Of a DNA stretch of 64,000 nt, positions 62,564 to 64,000 are shown piece after piece. A program made the position numbers and the translations under genes. Under the pieces are notes generated by a model. It searched no databases and was not told the origin of the DNA. It was given only the letters and a program-made list of their open reading frames with translations. Within the stretch, counting starts at the first letter, position 1, and each line of letters starts with the position of its first letter. Source of the stretch: Polaribacter marinus (GTDB lineage Bacteria; Bacteroidota; Bacteroidia; Flavobacteriales; Flavobacteriaceae); the NCBI RefSeq assembly GCF_022662535.1, contig NZ_JAKQYM010000005.1, positions 1 through 64,000 of the forward strand, written 5' to 3'.

Positions 62564-64000
<1,437 letters not shown>

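Overview
The window is AT-rich chromosomal DNA from a member of the Bacteroidota, almost certainly a marine flavobacterium of the Polaribacter/Tenacibaculum type. Evidence for this is the complete gldK-gldL-gldM-gldN set for gliding motility and type IX secretion, promoters of the Bacteroidota form TTTG-N19-21-TAnnTTTG (best upstream of the tRNA-Asp), A-rich ribosome binding regions, many Bacteroidota-style lipoproteins, and a methionine synthase split into two genes. Nothing looks like a prophage, an insertion sequence or a CRISPR array.

Layout. 1-5300: tRNA-Asp, a DUF58 protein, an M1 aminopeptidase lipoprotein, thioredoxin. 4308-16994: a methionine/SAM region. A long leftward operon (metY, a MetX-aspartate kinase-homoserine dehydrogenase fusion, a metZ-type gene, the homocysteine methyltransferase half of MetH, the rest of MetH, a 28-codon membrane peptide, metF) lies opposite metK. 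A SAM-I riboswitch leads the operon, and a different, SAM-II-like pseudoknot leads metK. The operon builds homoserine from aspartate, activates it, adds sulfur, and methylates homocysteine with MetF-supplied methyl groups; MetK then makes SAM, which both leaders would sense. 17148-26110: exported metalloprotease, CbpA/CbpM chaperone pair, a YHYH lipoprotein with an exported partner, and a very large exported lipase-like hydrolase. 26188-34770: unknown genes, Dus, a nuclease-helicase (DUF2075) protein, two MscS channels and an EEP phosphatase. 34875-48849: a frameshifted small exported protein, gamma-carbonic anhydrase, a LytTR/TPR-kinase pair, a vWA protein, a cell-wall glucosaminidase, an ACC-deaminase-like enzyme, an ABC-F ATPase, and a NarL-type two-component system. 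The last is flanked by copies of one palindrome, its regulator gene is frameshifted, and two unlisted micro-ORFs follow it. 48927-57238: gldN, gldM, gldL, gldK, a metal-site-deficient arginase-fold protein, topA. 57440-64000: miaB, a small lipoprotein, a sigma-54 activator without receiver domain, lptE, a TPR-like protein, secG, groES and the first part of groEL, cut by the window end.

The observations most worth following up are the two SAM riboswitch classes facing each other, the triple fusion enzyme, the palindrome-flanked two-component locus with its micro-ORFs, two probable frameshifts, and the degenerate arginase in the gliding cluster. All identifications were made by reading the sequence; no database search was run.
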